A DNA stretch of 64,000 nucleotides from Rhea pennata (Eukaryota; Chordata; Aves; Rheiformes; Rheidae): contig NC_084669.1 of assembly GCF_028389875.1 (NCBI RefSeq), forward strand, positions 5,975,501 through 6,039,500, given 5' to 3'. A program made the position numbers and the translations under genes. Shown in pieces: positions 1 to 14,100 of this stretch; within the stretch, counting starts at the first letter, position 1; each line of letters starts with the position of its first letter. The notes under the pieces are model-generated. The model was not told the DNA's origin. It saw only the letters and a list, made by a program, of their open reading frames with translations, and made no database searches.

Positions 1-3000
1 TTAACAAGGAATTGAACACAAAACTCAAGGGGAAATCTGACAATAATGTGACTCCAAGGGGACTTCATTTGTATCAGTGAGCTTCACATTCTCTGTCCAG
101 CAAGGGACAATGGGCAAAGCTGTTGTTTGGAAAATTACATCAAGCATTGCCTTGTTTAGATCTCTCCCAAGAATTCTGTGATGGGCCTGGACCTTAATGA
201 GCATCTCTTCGTTGTTCATCTTTCTTATGTTGTCAGAAAGTCACTTTCAGAGAGAGAGAGAGATGCTAACTAGAATGGTGGCAAAAATTGGCCTTAGCAG
301 TTGTTCTCATACCAATTTTTCCCATGACAGCAGATTAGTTTCTTTATTTCTCAAATTGTTTCTATTCTGCTACAGTGACCACAAGCAAAAAGCTGGAGGA
401 TTTAGAAACAGGCTTTTAACCGCAATAATGCCACATTGTTGGAAAGGCAGACCAAGTGGAATTGGAACAAATTATTTTAGTAAGCTTCTATATTTCTCTG
501 AATAATGTTCATAATGTAATTTCTTTAGACAGATGGCCTGAAGAAGAGCTGTTTTCTTGGGTATAGTCTGTCACCTCTTGAAGTAGCCACACTGGGATTC
601 ATGCTAGCTTAAGTGGATAATAAGGCAGTACCTGTGTTGTACTGAGAATGTTTGATGACAGTATAGCCTAAGAGGCGCTTTGTATTTAAGGAGGTTCTTA
701 AAGTGAAATGTCAACCTGCTGGGAGTATAACTTTGTTGATTGACTCACATCTGAAAACATCATGGAAGAATTGAGGACTTTTCTAAATCATTGTCTATGA
801 ACTACATTCTTAAGGTGCACTTATCAGTCACTCATAACATAGAGCAGACTGAATGCATGTTTGCTCAAATTAAAATGTCACAAATGTGAAGAATAGGAAT
901 CTGGTTCTGCTCCAGCTGCAGTTCAGATAAAATTTCCCCTTAACCTAATAGTGAAAGTTCATTTGAACTCTCTCTTTGCTTATTACTGGTTTTCACTGCA
1001 ATACTGAGAACTATACAAGCCACTTTTAAAAATGCCCTATGGCTGAAGAGCAAGAGGCACTGTATATCAGTCAGTGGTATCCTAAATTCTCCTTCTGTTT
1101 TGACTCTACTGGGCAATTCTGTACTGACACCTGGTCTCTTGAGAGACGAATTATGTGTTGTGGATAAATGTTGTTTAGAACAGACTTTGCAAGGAGTTAA
1201 GATGGGGGGGAGGAGGAGGACTAACACATATATATTTAATTTTTAATATTCCAAGCTATTTTCTTTTGGTGGGAATCCATTATTTATTTATGCTTATCTC
1301 CAGTACAATTAGTGCTACTTAGAGGTCTCAGTTCCTCCATTTGTTATTCATATGAAGTATATGCACCCCAGCTTTTTCCATTTCTGAGATTTTCAAATGT
1401 GCAGATGTAACTATACTGTTTCTTCATATGGGCTTGCTAAGATCTGAATGGTGATTTCTTGGCTTTCTCTGCAGTTTTACTCAAAAGTCCTGGAGCACTC
1501 AGCCAATGGCTGGATGTACTAGGCATTTCATGCAGTGTATCAGTTCAGCTTTGTCATTTTAATTGTGTACATGTTCAGTTTGTGTCCTCTATTGAGATTT
1601 AATGATGTCCCAGGTTGCCGCACTGGAGCCAACAGAAAAATAGAATGCAAAACACTGTGCTTCCTGTGCCTACATTCTTCAAATTCTAGTTGAGCTTTTA
1701 GGACAACATCTTCTGCCTTAAACTGAGCAAAATTTAACTGTATGTTGAAATGATGTTTTTCCCTCTGTTCTGAGCATGTTCTTGAGTACAGAATGTTTTG
1801 AACACTTGTAGGAAAGCGCCTACAGGTTATACCTGTGGGTATTAACTATAACTGTCCAAAAATTTAGTCGTGGTTAGCAATTGGGAGATAAATCTTAAAT
1901 TGGGAGGGGGTGGGAGGAGAAATAAAATAACTGTTCGATTAATCATGCATTTAAAATATAGTCCATTTAATTAAATAATGTGGAATTATTCCCTGATGAA
2001 TAAGAAGAAGTTCCCTTCTATTAGAAGAATTATTCCCTTCTATGAAAAGATGATCTTTACCTTGTGTCTAATCCATTATCTGTTCTGCTGTCCATACAGT
2101 TTTGTTCCTATTGGATGTAAACATAGTAGTGTGGCCTTGAATTTTATTTTATTAGAGATTACCAACAAAATCAAATGCAGATTTACAAATACCTTTTGAT
2201 CAACATGAGATTATTTTAGTTTTTTTTCCTGCCAAGAACCATCTTCATGAATTCTGATTTAAAAGGTAAGCTATTTTTTTTCTCTTTCATTTATAGAGAT
2301 TATATTTTCAAAGTGTCTTTAATAAAGGAAGATGCTCAAATGTATGACTGCCTAAAAGAGAATTGTGAAAAAAAAGCGAGAGAAAAAACACTAGAACACC
2401 CATAAAGGATGCTTAGACTCTTTGGTCAATTAAATTTCTGGAGAAAAACAACCAGTTTAGCGTTTTCTCTTCCAAGAGAGAGATTCTCAGATAGGAAGAT
2501 GTAGAGGATTAAGAATAGATGTTCATGCAGCTTTTAAACTTCCCACTTCTGCATTACATAGCTAGACCCTGAAGGTAAGGTCAAACGTTACTAAAATGCA
2601 GGTGTTCATTTCATTAACATTAATTTATGGATTTGAGAAATAAATCTTACTTATTGCTGGTAATGTCATGTAGACACTGGAAAGTCTACGGCTTCCCAAA
2701 TAGATGAGCTGTTACAAATTTTGCCCATGGCACTACTGGAAAAATCTACTTCATTGGTGCCAGTTGTCAGGGAGCAGATGCAGTACAACTTTCCCTGCAG
2801 GTACCTTCATACCTAGTCCCTGTATCTCTGCTAGCCAAGTTCATCCTGAGAGTGTGGCTAGTCTTAAATTTCCATCCACGTTTTTGAGCAGTGTGGCAAT
2901 TCTTTAAAATAAACAGGAGGACTTGAAAAAATCAATTGTATTTCTTATAGACCTCCTCAATCCCTTGAGTTTAACCAAACTGTTGCCATCATGGCCCAGC

Positions 3001-5149
3001 TAAATCTTTCCCACTTCCTCACACTTTCATGTTGTTTTATTTCTATGTGTGCATACAGGTCCAGTTCTATATGCTATCTTAGAATTGAAAAAAAAAATCA
3101 ATCACAGGGCCTTTTATAGTTTTCCTTTTGTTTATTTAATATTTTTCTGTGTTGGCTACTACCTCTAGCAGTGGATTCATTGACATTAAGATATTCTCAC
3201 ATCGGTTGCCAATGCTCCCTTTGCCTCTGACTCTCCTCTTCCTCTTTATTCTTTGCCTTACAGGGAGCGTCTTTCTTTTTACTGCCTTCTCAAATCCATT
3301 TCATCTTCTTTCATTCCTCGTTTTTTTCCTTGCTCCCTTCCAAACAGCTGGCAATGTTGGCAGCAGCAAGATTATATTCAGATTCTCTTAAAAAATGCAT
3401 TTTATGTTAGATGATACAATGAGATGCATTGTAATGTTAATCCTCCTGACCCTGCTCCCTAATAAGTTCTCTAATTTACACACTTTTTAAGCATAGATGA
3501 ACCAAATTTTGCACCTTATATAACTCACTGATTTCAATAAGTTATGTTGGTGGTAAATCACCAAGCAAGAATGGATTGCAAAAGCAGATTTTTTTAACTC
3601 TTGTGAAACCAAATTTCAGTGGTCACAACGGTCACTAAATTTCAATAGGACACTGTGGTTTTATTTTGTGTCAGGTCCTCTTTGTTTGCAAAAACATAGA
3701 TAAACTTTTAGACATGCAAGCCCTGAAGCTTTACCTTGTTTAGACCGCACCCACAACAGCAGGACTGCTGAACAGACACCTATTTCTGAAAGGAAGTCTA
3801 GGTCCTCCTTTTTCCATTTACGTTGAGGAGGTTTACTGGAAGTAAGATCCAGCCTACAAAGACAGAAGATCACAATCTTTTTTTTGTTGTTGTGAAGAAC
3901 AGTATTACTGTGGAGTAACTCTAGTCAACGCAACAGTGTTTAACCTGGTGTCATTAAGAGCAGAATTTCTGTTTTGTTTCTATGAATTAATGTAAGTAAA
4001 GAATAACTCTTCAATTCAAGGTTCATACTGTATTTGTCCCAGCAGGCACAGCACTACTGTAAAGTAATAACACTGGTAGGCTTGGTAATATGTAAATGAT
4101 AGTAATTGTTATCTATTGCTTACAGACCTTTACAGACATTCTGAACACTGAAAGAAGCACATCTAGTCTTTTAATTCCCATTATCGTGATACCACTGTAT
4201 TCAAGACTGTTCCTCTTGCATTAGGTCAGAGCAACCCAAAGGTTTTCTAACTCATATCAGATATAAGTCAACACAAGGAAAAAAAGAACCTCAGCCAAAT
4301 TATTTACAATATTTTGCTAACTATATAGCTAAAAATTTTAAAAAATGAGCAGAACCTGGATGCAATCCTAAGGCTTTATTCCACTTACTGTATGTGATGC
4401 AATTAGTGATCCAGGCCAGTTCTACTGAAGTTAATGAAATTATACTACCAAAACAAAAGAAAGGTACCTAGTTATTTTATTTTGTTTTATTTTATTTTAT
4501 TTTATCCATAGTACAACATTCTCTAGCCAGGAAAAGAAAGCACATTTAGGTTCTCTTTCTCCATTAAACAGAAATAACTTGCTGTATGCATGGGGTAAGA
4601 ATAGAGGGCCAAAGCAGACTAAATTGCACATGAGGAAAGCTGGGAATGAAACAGCATAAACATTTCAGCTTTATTCCTAACATGTTGTCTGAGATTGGTA
4701 TTCAGGACAGGGACATTTTACTGACTTGTTCACAATCTCATGCTTCTCTTGGTTTAAAAAGTTTTTCACTGTGTTCTATTAGATCTTGTTATCCTGTCCC
4801 AGCCAAATTAAATGTTCTACAAAGTATGGCATTCCTAGCATTTTATGATACAGAACTTGATAAGCAAAGAGACTTGTTGCAGTTTATTTGGTTGAATATT
4901 TCATAATTTCAGCCTTAAGGACTTAGACTGCACATTTTCCTGGATGAAAGTTGGATAGTGTACTTTGTTTAAATGAGGAAAGCTGTTCCATCCTTCAGTA
5001 ACAGTAATGACTTTTGGAACTGCCTTTGTTCATAAATGATACAAGTTACTCTAGGCTTGTTTTTGCAACACTCCATGTGATTTACTAATGAAACTATCTT
5101 GATAACTTTTATTCTTATCAAAAAAATGATAACACACAGATGTACAAAC
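1..5149. other. Flank downstream of PLPP4, no gene recognised
   Basis: The sequence is AT-rich and holds only short ORFs in all frames with no recognisable domain. The 64-codon minus-strand frame at 25-219 has no family resemblance that I can name. A pentanucleotide repeat lies at 4472-4505. No exon of the neighbour expected from vertebrate synteny (WDR11) was recognised, so that gene presumably lies further left. Confidence 0.6.
4472..4505. repeat. (TTTTA)n microsatellite
   Basis: About seven units of ATTTT/TTTTA, one of them altered to TTTTG. Slightly imperfect pentanucleotide tract. Confidence 0.85.
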
Positions 5150-5166
5150 CCACATTCATGTGTTGT

Positions 5167-5172
5167 TTTATT
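5167..5172 (-). terminator. Candidate distal poly(A) signal AATAAA
   Basis: TTTATT on the + strand reads AATAAA on the gene strand. About 15-40 nt further along the transcript there is a GT-rich run (TGTGGGTTTG, then CTGTGTGTT) resembling a downstream cleavage element. Together they make a plausible cleavage site near 5150. No transcript data support it here. Confidence 0.4.
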
Positions 5173-7439
5173 GGTGCATTACAATATTACATTTCCTTCA
5201 CACTGAGAGAGCATGAGATTAAAATACATTGATCCACAAAAATGCCTTCCCCACAGTGACTTTGCACTGGTAATTACAGTGTCTGCAGATGCCACTAAAA
5301 GTTTCACTTCATTATGACTTTCACAATTTTAATTACATTTTAATCAAAGCTTTTACATGGTCTACTTTATGACTTTTAATTTAATTATTCCCATTAAAAT
5401 ACATCTTTCTTTACTTTTTTGCAAAGTTCAATTCATCTTGCAGTATAACTGTTTATGCTGCATTACATTTCATATTTCAATCTTTTAAGAGCCAATGCTC
5501 AATTAAGGGCTGCACAAGCATTCCCCATCCCAATGAAGATAGCTTATTTGTATCAAAAGCCATTAAAATACAGGAAATGTATACAGCACAGTTAGGAGGC
5601 CCTGCTCAATTTTGAGAATAATCCAGATCTATATAAAAACATGCAAAATGCACTATGCATCAGTAATAAACTTCTAATTTTGATTTAAGATTTTTTGACA
5701 TTTGCATATAACCCGGAAGACTAGGGTTCCTGCTGAAACAAAAAGCTAATGAAAAGGCCTACACAATGTAAAGACATGATACCCTTAGTCTAGGGCTTTT
5801 TTAAGCCTCCCATATGAAGTAATAGAAAATGATATCCCTGTTACAGAATTCTGTAGGATGGTTTAAAAACTTTATAGAAAGATTAAACCTCCACTAAAGT
5901 GTGTGGATTTCTAGAATAAGACCTCAGTTTCACTAGTAAATGTTCTGTCAAATCCAATGCAAATGCAATGCCTGCATAACTTTGCTTTGCTTATGCTAGT
6001 TTCATAAACTAACATGTGCATACCAGCAAAAACACATTTAGGTTTGGGAAACTGACTTTGCTTTAGAGCTCAGAATACTTTAACTATGTCAGCAAAAAAT
6101 CCTACCTCTGGTATGAATTTCACAAGTAGATCACGCCTAATTTCTGTAGAACCCTACTGGGTTCATGCTTACTGCATTTCGTTCCTTAAAGTCATTTCCT
6201 ATTTATATTTATTTCCAAATATCATATAGGTTTACACATAGTATGACTGCACTCTCTTATACACAATTATTTCAGTTTATTTTTAAAGGGATCCTAATTT
6301 ACTTACTCGCTATAAAAATTCAAATTTTGCCAATCAGGAAATAGCTCTTCTCAAAAAAAATCTACAGAGCTTACCTCTGGCGTAAGTAAATGACAAGCAT
6401 TACTTAAAGACACTGAGCTGTTTGAATCACAAGATGTCTACGAGGCCGATACATACTCCAATAGGAACACATAAATTATAACTATGGCAGCAGTCTCCGC
6501 CAGTCTAAAGCACCATATAATGGTTGTTGATCAACACTGTCTTGATCATTTTAATCAGCAGCTCCACCCAAAAATTATTCAACTATCAAGATGTGGTCTA
6601 GACCACTTACCTGAACTTTCATAAGATACCTAAGAAAAGAAATTATGGAAACTGACATTCTGCCATCCAAAAGTACATCATTTCACAGGAATGTGATGTA
6701 TACTGCACAGCGCATATATAACAGAATCCTAACAACAATAAATTCACTAAAGTAGATTGCTCATACACTTAGTAATCTTCTCCATACCAACAGTGTTTTG
6801 ATTCAGGCAAGTTTTGATACAGGTCCCAGGATAACCTTTGCAAAAGCCACGCTCAAGAAGATGATGAATTGAAAATGTGGGATGGGTCTAACAGAACACT
6901 GTTTCCAGCATTCCTCTGGAAATGTTACAGTGCTGTAAAATACCATAAGCATTCATGGTTGTGCGCTCAAAGTCACAAATGAAAATCTTTTGCATTTTGT
7001 AAGATCACCAATGCTGCAGTGAGTCACAACACAAGAATGAATGTGGCACACTGAGATTCACAGAAAACATTATGTTTCTTCATGTTCATATTTTTAGGAT
7101 TTGTTTTTTAATTGTTTTAAAGAATTCGGCTTGTTGAATGTCATGGGTGTTGTCTACTTTCATTTTGTTTTGATGGGAATTACTGCAAGAGCTCTCAAAA
7201 AATTACTAACGTTCTAATGCCAGGTTTCTAACCCATCCTAGGAACATACATTATTGCAAACTGATAATTTTAATAGTTTTGAATTTCTTGAATGTCAGCA
7301 TTATACTGTGGAATTACTAATGTGACTAGCTGTTACAAACTCTTAACCCTAGTATCTTTCAGCTGCTTGACTGTTAGTAGCTCAGAATGATCCTGCCAAA
7401 ACTTGATGATTAACACAAAGTTCTCATAGTATGTGCAGA

Positions 7440-7445
7440 TTTATT
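7440..7445 (-). terminator. Candidate proximal poly(A) signal AATAAA
   Basis: AATAAA on the gene strand lies about 535 nt after the stop codon, with TTTGTGTTAATC about 25 nt further on as a possible GT-rich element. It could produce a short 3' UTR isoform. Further AATAAA hexamers at 6208-6213 and 6276-6281 have less convincing downstream context. Confidence 0.3.
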
Positions 7446-7979
7446 ATGTTAGAAGACAACAAAATAAACACAAGGATGCTACCCTTACTTACCAAATTAC
7501 ATAAAGAAATGGCTAGCTATAACAAACGCTGAACATCTGATGAAAAGTGCTGTGGGTACTCACCATGCATCAAAATCAATGAGTGCTGAAGATAACCAGA
7601 ACTTTCTAGGAGATACTCTATACTTCATAAAATCTGTTTCCAGATCTACTATATCTTCAAACCATAGCCTCCTAAAAATTCTTTTAACCAATTCCAAGTG
7701 GAATTTTTTTCTTAATGGTCTTTCCTCTCTCCCAGATAATCCATCTTTTTGCAGCAGATGGAAAACAGACAATTCGGTAAGTCAATATGAACTGAAAATT
7801 TAACTTCAAAAGCATGAGGATGTTACAGCATTAAAAATAAAATATTTCATTTTTGTTTGTAAAGGAAAGAAACCAAAGAAAAAGCACAGACCAAATTTAT
7901 AGTAGGAAACATCATGTTAAAAGATTGGTTTGGAGGAAATGTGAGAAGGCTAAAAGTTCATTCTGCACATTTCTGAAAG

Positions 7980-8179
7980 TCATACTGGTCCTTCAGTTAT
8001 TCCCTCTAGAGGCAGGCCAGTAGCATTATCTGCTGTAGGTCTCTCTTCTTTCTTCATTGAATTCTGATCTAGCAGGCTGACATAAGATTTATGACAAGCT
8101 GTATTACCCAAAGGAGGGTAGTGTTGTCTGTAGCAAATATAAGCGAAAATGAGACCAATGATCCCTCCAGCGAAAGCAT
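7980..8179 (-). CDS. PLPP4: PLPP4 terminal coding exon 7
   Basis: The coding part of the last exon is 200 nt: two bases completing catalytic Asp206, then [20 protein letters not shown] (last membrane helix), [10 protein letters not shown] and the cytosolic tail ending [10 protein letters not shown], then TGA at 7982-7980. The acceptor is TTTTCTTACCTAG. The tail stretch KKEERPTAD matches the PLPP4 C-terminus I know from other vertebrates. The segment just before it (SLLDQNS) looks lineage-specific. Confidence 0.97.
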
Positions 8180-11100
8180 CTAGGTAAGAAAAGCAACAAA
8201 ATCAGATGCATGTTACCATAGAAAGGACAGCCAGTAGTGAAAACTGTAAGTTAAAGACATATGCTCTACATGGATGTGTTTAACTCAGAAAATATGAACT
8301 ACAAAGTTTCATAAACAATTTGGATCCATACACTACAATCACTCAGGATACGTAAAATCAGCATTTTAGTTTGGGCCCTCTCCAACATTTTGAATATCCA
8401 AAGGTAGATAGTTGTCTATGTTTCAGAAGGAGACGGTGCAGGGAAATCAAGAGGCTTCCAATGGGTGTTGAATATTCATTCATCAAAAAAAAAAAAAAAC
8501 ATATAGCCATGATTGGCTATGGTCACCACTAGATCTTCTATTTATGAACAATATAGCGGAACGGTACTGTTCAGGGGGTCCTGCATTCTCCAGCTGACCA
8601 CAAACAGTTCAAACTGCTGTACTGACTGCAGTCTGTTCCTTGTATCTGCCCGAGAACCCCCCAGGAATGACGGCAGGTAGGATGCCACCACATGGTAGTT
8701 GACGCATTCTACTGTTGGCAGCTCTGTAATCTGGATAGCATTCCCCAAAGCAGACAAGATTGCACACTTCCTTCAGGAAGTGGCCTGTTATAGCTAAATG
8801 ATTTAACATCTTTTGAATAACTTCGATGCTGTTTACTATCCCATACTATAGATTAGATCAGACTAGTAATAGGAATAGAGCAGGAAAAGGAATAGAACAG
8901 AAGCAATTGTATGAGATAGAGTTTCCTAAGCTTTCCTGGTTGCAGAACATCATCAACATTAGAGAGAGACATCATGTATGGCTGCCCTCTATTTTCTACC
9001 TCTGCAAGCTTTGGTATAGGAAGAATTACAGAAATTTGGTAGACATTGACAGAAAGGTGGAACAGGGGAATCTTGACAATACTGGTAACGATGAAGAGTC
9101 TAATTACACTTGCCAGCTTTCTCTTGTATTTTAAATGACACTATTCAGTGTCTGAGTTAAAGCTCCTGTGCTTTTCTACAGAAAGAACATATTCTTATGC
9201 AGCTGTAAGGCTGAAAGTTATGTCTGAAACTCAGTATTGAAGAATGCAGTCCTCAGCAGAGCAACATTACTGAGGATTCCCTATAAACTGAGCACATTCG
9301 TTAAAAATGCAGAGAAGGAGATTCTGAACAGCCTTTTAACAGAAAAAGCTACTGCAAGAAGACCTGAGAAATTTAAAATTGAGATGGATATCTTTAAGAA
9401 TTATGATTCTATGTCACAGTTGTCTGCCAGGGAAGAGGACTAGCCTGAACGACCTAGGAGATCCCTTCCAAACCTATGCTCTCTTCCTATACGCAAAAAG
9501 GACATAATAAATTTATGACAAGCAGGAGTTAATAGAAAGAGATACAAGCAAGATTTTAAAAGCTGCCTGTGTGTACACAGTAATGTCAAGCAGAAAGAAA
9601 CTTATCCTACCTGTACTGAGAGCTGACTAGACATGGGCCAGCTACAGTTCAAAAGCTAGAGTCTACTGCTTACTCTCCTTTGCTACTACATGTTCTTCTC
9701 CTGTCAGTTTGAAGCTGACCCACAACTCTCCTCTCTGAGAGGAGAATGAAAGAGTTTGCAGCTGTCAGTAGGTACATACTGAACAGTCTTAGGAGTATAA
9801 ATTCCATTGCAATTTTCAACAGAGGTGCTTTCTAAAACACAGTGTTTGAGGTCATCAATTTCCTGCTTGCAGTTCCTTGGCAGAAGGGGGATGTTACTGC
9901 CAACTCCATACATCTAGAACAGATTTCTGAATTATTGTCCAGAAGAATTCCTTACCCTGTTGACCTCTGTGGGCATGCATTCTGAGTAAAGCACCTGAAT
10001 CACCAAGGTTTGATAGATTAGACGCTTGAAAAACTTGCAAAATCATAAAAGTTTACTGTGAAAATAGTCACACGGTCCCTGTTAGCCAAATTTTAAAATT
10101 GGCTTTCATTGTTAAATTAAAAAGGATCATTTAAAATAAAATTAAATGCAGTACATTAATGTGAAACAAGCTTTTTTCTTTCAAATAGAGATGAATTCAG
10201 TTCTCCTTGAAGTTAGTAAGAGCTAGAGATGCCCACTGGATCACGAGAAATAATTTCCATGAACGGAGGCACTGGACAGAGGCTTGGCAATTACTCTTCC
10301 CCATGTTCTAACCCACACCATCAGACTAGAACCCCAGGAAATGTGCCTCAATAAAATGGAAGCTCTCTCTCCAAAAGAAATGCATCATACTTTGATTCAA
10401 AGCATACAGAGTTAGTAAGAGGCATTTATTAAAATGTAAAGACATTTTAATGTCTGACAAAATTACATTTAATGTAATGACAAAAACACTTCCTCTTCTT
10501 AACTGGAACAAACTAGATTTATTTCAGGTCAAAGATATTGCACTTTGCAGTTTTATGTTAGTCTGTCAACAATTTTACGTTTATGTCTCCTACAGTTGTG
10601 AGGCATTTGAAGCTCATTGCTTGTGTGCCTTACACACCATACTGGCTCAGAGGAGCACCAGAAGCAGGAGGTGACAAATGAGAGGCGGATGTATGTTTTA
10701 CGAATCATTAGCAAATTCTATGCAGTGCTGACTCTTATACTCCTATGTCACAAATATTATCAGCCAACTCTACAGTATAGAACAAGTACATGGGACAACA
10801 TAAATGACATCATGCAATTCCAAACAATGTCATGAACTAATGAGGAAGTCATCATTTGCATATGTTTAATCTTCTCCCCTGAAAATATTCCTAGAGTATT
10901 TCAAGACATTTTTGTCTCCAAATTTTTTTCTTACTGTATTATACTAGTATTACCCACACCTAAACATTGTAATCGCTTCCTATATTAGTTGCTACCTGAA
11001 TGCAGCAACACATTTTTAGGTTAGTGTTCCTCAATGAAACTGGGATCAAATATTTGTTATATAGCTATTTTTGAAGGTCTGCTATAAGGGGGTTTAGGCT

Positions 11101-14100
11101 TCACTATCGTTTTAAATTATAGTACAATTATTTAGAATAATGATTCTGTAATATTTGTCAGTTTCTAAATATAAGTAGGGATACAATTCAAGTTAATTAA
11201 CAGGTAAGACTTATACAATTAAAACTATTTAATTTGAAATAAATTCTGGCATCTTGAACTCAAGAGGTTTACCAAGAAAATAAGATGATTTGTATTTACA
11301 TACTTATAAATGTATATACATCTATATAAATGACTTCTAAATGTCTGTATTAGTTTTAAAAACAGTCTTTTATTTATTGAAGATAATTTGCTGGATTTTT
11401 TTTTTTTGGGGGGGGGGGACCTTTTCCAATCTGACAATACAAAACAGCACTAAATATAGGATATCCAACTCTCCTGATTTTATGACTAAAGTAAGAAAAC
11501 ACCGATATTGCTTAGAGCCTAAATGACTTAACACAAAGACTGGAGAGCTGAAAGAAAAAAAAAAAAAAAGCTTACATGAAATAAGTGTTCAGTGGAGTGG
11601 GGTTCAAAGACAATCTACTGCTGTTGGCTTTAGCAACCCTGTGTGGTTTCTTCCTTCCACAGCCAAGGACAGAGATTATACCATCAATCCCTATACCACT
11701 CCCAGTCCCTAAAAAGTCCCAGACAGGTATGCAAGCTGTGTTTGAACTATGAAGAGCAACATATATTTGCAAATCCACCACTTAGCTACTAGAATAGTCT
11801 GGTATGTTGAGTAGCTCCATTGACTTTACTAGAGCTACTCTAACAAACATCCACTGAAGATCTAGCCAGAGGTAAGATTATATTTTATTCTCCTTCTTTT
11901 GTATATAAGTGCTTGTGCTGACAGCAAAAACAAAGGTACTGATCTGAGGGCATGAACAAGTTTGATGTTGCATGCTGTACTGTCTCTCTAAATTTAGTTC
12001 CCCCTAACATAACAACTCCCAGAGAAACCAGTTCTGAAAACGTACTGTGAATCATGTCAGGTCCCTTCCACTCTATTCAATACACATAGCTTCAATATAG
12101 TTAACATCTTGACTCACATGTCTCTTGCTATTCTTTGGAACTGACTTACAGGTCATGCACCCATATTTATGCTTTGTTCCAGGCTGTGCAGATATGAGCC
12201 CTTGGGAAGCTCATGATCATTTCTATATAGCTAGAATATGATGGATAAATCAGAGCATCCTTCTTCTAGTACAACTAGGTTACTAGCACCCTATGAGATG
12301 AAATTTGTTCTACCTGAAATCCTTATCAGATACACAATTTAAGAAAACAAGTCAATACAGGTCTGAATTCACTTTGTTGAAATATTGGGCTGAGTAAAAT
12401 ATTCTCCATGCCAAACCTAAATAATACATCCAATACTTGAGGTCAGAGTCATATCACTTTTTTTCCAGCTTGATGTGTGGGCAGAATGGTCTATTTAGTT
12501 CCTGCCAAAATGCAGAAATCTACACAGACCAATTCTGGACCCAAGTTAATGTTTCCATTAATAATATTTAATTCACTGGGCAATGAAATAGGAGCTGCAC
12601 TGTAAAATCTACAGATGAAGGAAAGGAAAGTAAAAAAAAAAAAAAAAAAAAAAGTTACAAACAGAAAGTCAAGACACAAATCAGAGTTAAAAATATAGGT
12701 ACAATATTGATACAATGGTAATAGTGCTAACGAGCCAGTCAACAAAATTTAAACTAGGTAGGAGGGGGAAGAGGGGGTGTCATACAGACAGGGTAGACAA
12801 TGAACACAAGTTGGGTTGGGGGACCTCCAACAGGTGTATGCAGCTGGGGAAGTGCGTTTGGGACATGGCTATGGGGGACCCCAGTACAGCCTTCCTGGGA
12901 AACCTGTAGGCCTGACCACCTTTTGAAATGCCTGTACACCAATGCACACAGCATGGGGAAGAAACAGGAGGAGCTGGAGATATGTGTGCGGTCGCAAGGC
13001 CATGATCTCATTGCAATCACAGAGACATGGTGGGATAGCTCACGTGACTGCAACGCTGCCATGGGTGGATATGGGCTTTTTAGGAGAGACAGGCCAGGAA
13101 GGTGAGGTGGTGGAGTCGCTCTTTATGTGAGAGAGCAACTGCAATGCATCAAGCTCTGCCTAGGTGGGGGGGAGGAGGAGGCTGTTGAGAGCTTATCAAA
13201 GCGCAGGCCAACATGGGGGATACTGTTGTGGGTGTCTACTACAGGCCACCTGACCAGGAAGAGAAAGTTGATGAGGCCTTCTATAGACAGCTGGAGGTAG
13301 CCTCATGATCACAGGCCCTGGTTCTCATGGGGGACTTCAACCACCCCAACATCTGCTGGAGGGACTACACAGCAAGGCACAAGCAGTCCAGGAGGCTCCT
13401 GCAACGCATTGATGGTAACTGCTTGTCACAAATGGTGGAGGAGCCTACGAGGAAGGGTGTCCTGCTGCACCTTGTCCTTACCAACACAGAGGGACTGGTT
13501 AGAGATGTGAAGGTTGGGGGCAGCCTTGGCTGCAGTGACCACGAGGTGGTGGAGTTCAGGATCCTGCAGGAAAGATCTAGGGCAACAAGCAGGATTGCAA
13601 CCCTGGGCTTCAGGAGAGCAGACTTTGGGCACTTCAGAGACCTGCTTGGAGGAATCTCGTGGGTTAGGGCCCTAGAGGGAAGGGGGGTCCAGGAGAGCTG
13701 GCTAGTATTCAAACATCACTTCCTCCAAGCTCAAGAGCGGTGCATCCCCATGAGTGAGAAGTGCAGCAAAAGGGGCAGGAGGCCTGCATGGGTGAGCAAG
13801 GAGCTCTTGGCCAAATTCAGACGAAAGAAGAAAGTACACAGACTGTGGAAGAGGGGACAGGCTACTTGGGAGAATTATAGGAATGCAGTCAGAGTACATA
13901 GACATGCGGCAAGGAAGGCTAAAGCCCAGCTGGAATTGAGTCTGGCAAGGGATGTCAAGGACAACAGGAAGGGCTTCTTCAAATACATCAGCAGCAAGAG
14001 GAGGACTAGGGAAAATGTGGGCCCCTGAATGGGGCGGGGACCCTGGTGACAAGGGATACAGGGAAGGCAGAATTATTGAGTGTCGCCTTTGCTTCAGTCT

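Larger units (their letters stand above)
5150..7979 (-). other. PLPP4: Probable PLPP4 3' UTR
   Basis: This is the transcribed region expected after the PLPP4 stop codon, AT-rich with no ORF of note. The far boundary is inferred from a poly(A) signal near 5170 followed by a GT-rich stretch. An earlier signal near 7440 would give a much shorter UTR of about 560 nt. The extent is inference; the sequence alone does not prove where transcripts end. Confidence 0.45.

Noticed and set aside
12632..12754. Poly(A) before the CR1 as evidence of a second, A-tailed retroelement
   Set aside because: No body of a retrocopy or SINE was recognised upstream of the A run, and no flanking duplication was seen.
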